Assembly: GCF_937128415.1 (NCBI RefSeq)
Contig: NZ_CAKZMJ010000056.1
Coordinates: 1-64,000 of the forward strand
Direction of reading: 5' to 3'
Source of the DNA: an uncultured Caldilinea sp.
Lineage (GTDB): Bacteria; Chloroflexota; Anaerolineae; Caldilineales; Caldilineaceae
Length of the DNA stretch: 64,000 nt
Shown here: piece after piece, positions 53,799 to 64,000 of the stretch
How the letters are laid out: every line of letters begins with the position of its first letter
Position numbering within the stretch: the stretch's first letter is position 1
Position numbers and translations under genes: made by a program
Notes under the pieces: generated by a model
The model's database searches: none
What the model was told of the DNA's origin: nothing
The model's input: the letters and a program-made list of their open reading frames with translations, nothing else

Positions 53799-53945
53799 AT
53801 GTTTTACCTGATGATGGGTTTTGCAGCGGTCTGGCTGCTGGTGACGCTCTATCTCGTCTATCTCGGCGTGCGCCAACGCCAGCTCGATGCGGAAATGCGC
53901 GCGCTGCGCGAGGAGCTTGAAACCGCCAATCGCAAACGAACGTAA
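53799..53945 (+). CDS. ccmD: Small membrane protein CcmD
   Basis: A 48-residue reading frame of one membrane helix (GFAAVWLLVTLYLVYLGVRQ) and a charged C-terminal tail (RQLDAEMRALREELE). This is the size, topology and place of CcmD, which helps release holo-CcmE from CcmABC. It starts 3 bases after the ccmC stop, so it is almost certainly translated with it. Confidence 0.8.
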   Translation: MFYLMMGFAAVWLLVTLYLVYLGVRQRQLDAEMRALREELETANRKRT

Positions 53946-54097
53946 TGTAACCTGGCGGTCGCGTGCGCATCAAAATGGGTGAGACGTCTTGCGACAAGGC
54001 GTCTGCGCAGACCAGGTGGAGCATCGTTGCGCTGGATAAAGCAGGGTTTATCGTTTGACTTCGCCCTGCTCGGTGAGAACGAAGGGAACTGCGTCGC

Positions 54098-54133
54098 TTC
54101 CGAAGACAATGAAAGTTCCGAAGGCAATGAAAG
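54098..54133 (+). repeat. 18-base tandem duplication before the CcdA-like gene
   Basis: TTCCGAAGACAATGAAAG at 54098-54115 is repeated at 54116-54133 with one mismatch. It lies in the 242-base gap between ccmD and the CcdA-like gene, which otherwise shows no gene. Confidence 0.7.
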
Positions 54134-54187
54134 GCCGGAGCCGGGAAAGCGCAAGGTTCATACGAGAACACGCAAGGTGCAAGCAGT

Positions 54188-55135
<948 letters not shown>

Positions 55136-55142
55136 GTGAACG

Positions 55143-55394
55143 ATGCGAGTTATTTTATACAGCAAGCCAGACTGCCCGTTGTGCGATGAACTGAAGGAAG
55201 AGCTACGCACATTTCAGCAAGGCCTGCATTTTGAGTTGGTTGAGCGCAACATTTTAGAACATCCGGACGACTTTGCACGCTATCGCTATTGGATCCCGGT
55301 GCTGGAGATCGAGGGAGGCCCATTGCTCTATCCACCGCACGATCCAGGCGTTGTGTGGCAGGCGCTCTCCACTGCATCCAGGCGAACGATATGA
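55143..55394 (+). CDS. Glutaredoxin-like protein
   Basis: An 83-residue thioredoxin-fold protein (MRVILYSKPDCPLCDELKEE) with CPLC at residues 11-14 and a cis-Pro before WIPVLEIEG. No signal peptide. It belongs to the small DUF836/glutaredoxin-like group. It starts 7 bases after the CcdA-like gene and its stop overlaps the next ATG, so these genes are coupled; an electron-donor role for the CcdA-like protein is possible but not proven. Confidence 0.88.
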   Translation: MRVILYSKPDCPLCDELKEELRTFQQGLHFELVERNILEHPDDFARYRYWIPVLEIEGGPLLYPPHDPGVVWQALSTASRRTI

Positions 55395-56107
55395 CGATTG
55401 AACCCAGGACTGACCGGAGCCTCGGCGCAGGCGAGTCAAAGCTAACCCGCTACGCCAACGATCTGATCATCGGCGTGGCGCGTCACTGGTTGGCCATCTT
55501 CAATACGGTGTGGGCCGTCTATCTCTTCACGCCCTTCCTTGCTCCGATTTTCATGCAGATCGGGTGGACAGGGGCGGCCGGCGTCATCTACGCCATCTAC
55601 TCGATGCTCTGCCATCAGCTTCCCGATCACAGCTACTTTCTCTTCGGCCCGACGCTGATTCCGCAGGCGCCGGAACTCATTGCAGGCGGCATGCCGATCA
55701 CCGACTCGCTGTTGATCGAACGCTCGTTTATCGGCAGCCCTGAGGTGGGCTGGAAGGTGGCGCTCTGCCAGCGCGACGTCGCCATTTATTCCGGCGTGCT
55801 CCTCGCCGGCCTGAGCTATGCCTTTTTGCGGCGAAACGCCCGCCCTCTGCCCTTCAAACTCTTCGTGTTGCTGGCGCTGCCGATTGCGATCGACGGCGGC
55901 ACGCAATTGTTCGGCCTGCGCGAGAGCAACTGGCTCCTGCGCACGCTCACCGGCGCCCTCTTCGGCGCTGCAGCGGTCTATCTGGCCTATCCTTACGTGC
56001 AGGAGGCCATGCAGGAAGTGCTGGAGACGGAGCTGCTGCGCCGTGCAAGTTTCCATGCGCCCGCCGCCGCAAGCGGAGCCGGACAGCCGCCGGACACCCA
56101 TCCATAG
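55391..56107 (+). CDS. DUF2085 membrane protein
   Basis: A 238-residue protein with about five hydrophobic segments. YSMLCHQLPDHSYFLFGP and VALCQRDVAIYSGVLLAGL are the DUF2085 blocks, with their conserved Cys and His, and LPIAIDGGTQLFGLRESNW is the third. The family is common in Chloroflexota and deinococci and has no known function. ATG 55391 overlaps the glutaredoxin-like gene stop by 4 bases. Confidence 0.88.
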   Translation: MTIEPRTDRSLGAGESKLTRYANDLIIGVARHWLAIFNTVWAVYLFTPFLAPIFMQIGWTGAAGVIYAIYSMLCHQLPDHSYFLFGPTLIPQAPELIAGGMPITDSLLIERSFIGSPEVGWKVALCQRDVAIYSGVLLAGLSYAFLRRNARPLPFKLFVLLALPIAIDGGTQLFGLRESNWLLRTLTGALFGAAAVYLAYPYVQEAMQEVLETELLRRASFHAPAAASGAGQPPDTHP

Positions 56108-56129
56108 ATCGTTTCAACCTGTTCAAGAT

Positions 56130-56158
56130 TCGACAAACCCGGCTGCAGGATTTATACT
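56130..56158 (+). promoter_or_regulatory. rpsT promoter
   Basis: TCGACA (56130-56135) and TATACT (56153-56158) are 17 bases apart. Start would be near 56165, giving a leader of about 115 bases before rpsT, long enough for feedback control by S20, which is known in other bacteria. Confidence 0.6.
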
Positions 56159-56280
56159 ATAAGCTTGTTGATTCGTGGCCTGGCTTGAGAAATCTTATCG
56201 ATCGAGCGCATTCAAAAACATCCGGACCGATAAACTGACAACCTGAACGGGGTTGAGTGGAGTTTTAAGGGAGCAATTCA

Positions 56281-56550
56281 ATGGCAAACACAAAATCAGC
56301 TGAAAAGCGCAGTCGTCAGACGCCGGTGCGCACCGCTCGCAACCGGGTGTATCGCAGCAGTGCGCGCACAGCCGTGAAGAAGGCGCGCCTGGCGATCCTG
56401 AACGGCGACCCGAATGCAGCGGAGCTGGTGCGCAACGCAGAGCGCGCGCTGGCGCGCGCCGCACAAAAGGGCGTCATTCACCGCAACAACGCCGCGCGGC
56501 GCACAAGCCGGCTTGTGATGATGCTGCACAAACATCAAGCCGCCGCCTGA
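56281..56550 (+). CDS. rpsT: 30S ribosomal protein S20
   Basis: An 89-residue, very basic helical protein (MANTKSAEKRSRQTPVRTAR), full length for S20, with the C-terminal block GVIHRNNAARRTSRLVMMLH. It binds 16S rRNA in the small subunit. An AAGGGAG site lies upstream and a Rho-independent terminator about 80 bases downstream, so it forms its own transcript. Confidence 0.96.
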   Translation: MANTKSAEKRSRQTPVRTARNRVYRSSARTAVKKARLAILNGDPNAAELVRNAERALARAAQKGVIHRNNAARRTSRLVMMLHKHQAAA

Positions 56551-56631
56551 TTTACGCACCGACGTGCGCCTTGGTTGGCGGGCGCAGGCTTTAAAGCGCC
56601 TCTCCTGGCGGTCAAACCAAAAATAGGCACA

Positions 56632-56660
56632 GGCCAGATGGTTGTAAATCTGGCCTTTTT
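56632..56660 (+). terminator. Rho-independent terminator after rpsT
   Basis: Perfect arms GGCCAGAT (56632-56639) and ATCTGGCC (56648-56655) are followed by TTTTTTATTTT. An A-run on the other side (56619-56624) gives a weaker T-run for the converging nth gene, so it may work both ways. Confidence 0.9.
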
Positions 56661-57379
56661 TATTTTGACGTCGTTGGGGAGGACGCCCATTCCCCAGCGC
56701 CCTGGTAGTAATCGCAGGCCGGCTGCAACGGGCACAGCTCGCAGCGGGGGGTCAGCGCCTGGCAGACGCGTCGGCCATGGCGGATCAAATTGATGTGCAG
56801 GGCATAGAATGCGGACGGCTCGATGAGCGACTCCCAGATGCGTTTGATTTTATAGGCGTCGGCGCGGCGGCTGCTGACGCCGGTGCGTTGCGAAATGCGC
56901 TGAATGTGCGTATCCACCGGGAAGGCGGCGCCATTGAAACAGAAGAGGATGACGATGCTCGCCGTCTTGTGGCCGACGCCCGGCAACGAGGTGAGGTAGG
57001 CGAGCGCTTCTTCGACCGGCTTTTGCGCCAGAGGGCGCAGGTCATAGCCGCCCCAATCCGCCTTGATGCGCTCCAACGCTGCGACGATCGCCGGCGCCTT
57101 CTGGTTGTACATGCCGGCCGGGCGAATCGCCTCCTTGATCGCATCCAGCGGCGCGGTGCGCACGGCGTCCCAATCGCCGTTGAAGCGCGCTTTCAATTGC
57201 TCGAAGGCGCGGCCGCTGTTGGCGTCGTTGGTGTTGGCGCTGAGGATCGTGGCGATCAATTCATCGACCGGGTCGTCGCAGCCCTCGAAGCGCGGCTCGC
57301 CGTAGTGCTCGAGCAGCGTCTCGTAGATAAAACGCGCTTTGCGCTGCAAGTTCTCGGTCTCGGCCCCGTTCTGCCCCAT
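56660..57379 (-). CDS. nth: Endonuclease III-like DNA glycosylase
   Basis: A 239-residue HhH-GPD glycosylase. The helix-hairpin-helix is LTSLPGVGHKTASIVI, the catalytic Asp is in FPVDTHIQRI, and the iron-sulfur cluster ligands are C-x6-C-x2-C-x5-C in CQALTPRCELCPLQPAC. In place of the Lys usual in the HhH of Nth (GVGxKTA) the sequence has GVGHKTA, so the Lys is present one step later as expected. It removes oxidised pyrimidines from DNA. ATG 57379 has AGGAG 7 bases upstream and is preferred to a GTG at 57394. It follows alr. Confidence 0.88.
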   Translation of the reverse strand: MGQNGAETENLQRKARFIYETLLEHYGEPRFEGCDDPVDELIATILSANTNDANSGRAFEQLKARFNGDWDAVRTAPLDAIKEAIRPAGMYNQKAPAIVAALERIKADWGGYDLRPLAQKPVEEALAYLTSLPGVGHKTASIVILFCFNGAAFPVDTHIQRISQRTGVSSRRADAYKIKRIWESLIEPSAFYALHINLIRHGRRVCQALTPRCELCPLQPACDYYQGAGEWASSPTTSK

Positions 57380-57394
57380 CAGCCTGCTCCTCAC

Positions 57395-58585
<1,191 letters not shown>

Positions 58586-58599
58586 AGAATTGTTCCAAT

Positions 58600-58630
58600 C
58601 AGCGTGATGACATTTCAGCGTGATGACATT

Positions 58631-58645
<15 letters not shown>
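58600..58645 (-). repeat. Three tandem copies of a 16-base unit at the end of the PHP gene
   Basis: CAGCGTGATGACATTT occurs at 58600-58615 and 58616-58631 and again, diverging at its end, from 58632. On the minus strand the unit reads ATGTCATCACGCTGAA, the last codons and stop (MSSR-stop) of the PHP gene, so the gene's tail has been duplicated downstream twice. Confidence 0.85.
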
Positions 58646-63139
<4,494 letters not shown>

Positions 63140-63271
63140 CGCCTCGTTTAAAACGGGCTGCCTGAATATCCGTGAGAAGCTGTTCGCGCTATTGGGAAGA
63201 AGCGCCTGCTTTCTGGCAAAATGTACCTGAGACGGCACTTTTTCTTAGAGACGAAACGGTAAGGAATACGT

Positions 63272-64000
<729 letters not shown>

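Noticed and set aside
56551..56631. Possible small RNA between rpsT and its terminator
   Set aside because: The stretch is simply the rpsT 3' untranslated part; no promoter of its own is seen.

Overview
The window looks like chromosomal DNA of a high-GC Chloroflexota bacterium, most likely of the Caldilineae/Anaerolineae kind. The evidence is the style of the genes: Thr/Pro-rich 'TPTPTNTPTFTP' proteins with SH3 domains, a DUF4058 relic, a small Ccm cytochrome c cluster with a Cys-type CcmE, GT39-like membrane glycosyltransferases, and a GH42/sugar ABC island. The species assignment is inference.

Positions 1-29.4 kb hold a large, almost entirely minus-strand CRISPR-Cas type III locus. Reading in the direction of transcription (right to left) it contains: a CARF-HTH regulator; a CARF-HEPN protein; a complete type III-D effector operon (HD-less Cas10, Csx10, a double Cas7/Csm3-like RAMP, Csx19, and two paralogous large RAMP proteins); a CARF-only protein; a type III-A operon (HD-containing Cas10/Csm1, Csm2, Csm3, Csm4, Csm5); a CARF-RelE (Cami1-like) protein; a Csx1-type CARF-HEPN ribonuclease; two non-cas intruders (an SH3/DUF4352 protein and a decayed DUF4058 gene); Csx15; Cas6; Cas1; Cas2; a leader with a strong promoter; and the first repeat of an array that continues beyond base 1. 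Divergently transcribed from the CARF-HTH gene is an AAA-Csx3 fusion, a predicted ring nuclease. One adaptation and crRNA-processing module therefore seems to serve two effector complexes, two Cas10 cyclases, five CARF proteins with different output domains and one or two ring-nuclease candidates. The csx10 gene carries an in-frame TAA at codon 66, so the III-D complex may be broken or may need readthrough.

Positions 29.6-49.3 kb hold central and sugar metabolism: PEP synthase, citrate synthase, a GH42 beta-galactosidase with a sugar ABC transporter (two permeases and a lipoprotein binding protein), and a divergent LacI regulator with two clear LacI-type operators. A copper-resistance operon follows (csoR, copZ, copA) with a G/C palindrome that is a likely CsoR operator. 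Then come an SH3 lipoprotein, a clan GH-A-like glycosidase and a membrane glycosyltransferase.

Positions 49.4-64 kb hold an HxlR regulator, an MBL-fold hydrolase, a DUF2007 protein, a cytochrome c maturation cluster (CcmE of the CxxxY type, CcmA, B, C and D), a CcdA-like protein whose helices are in circularly permuted order, a glutaredoxin-like protein and a DUF2085 protein. After these lie rpsT, nth, alr, a PHP phosphoesterase, an ECF-type sigma factor overlapping a FecR-like membrane protein with a very long TP-rich repeat tail, and the 5' part of pyrG, which runs off the window.

No tRNA or rRNA genes were recognised. Several intergenic stretches carry members of a dispersed GC-rich palindromic repeat family.
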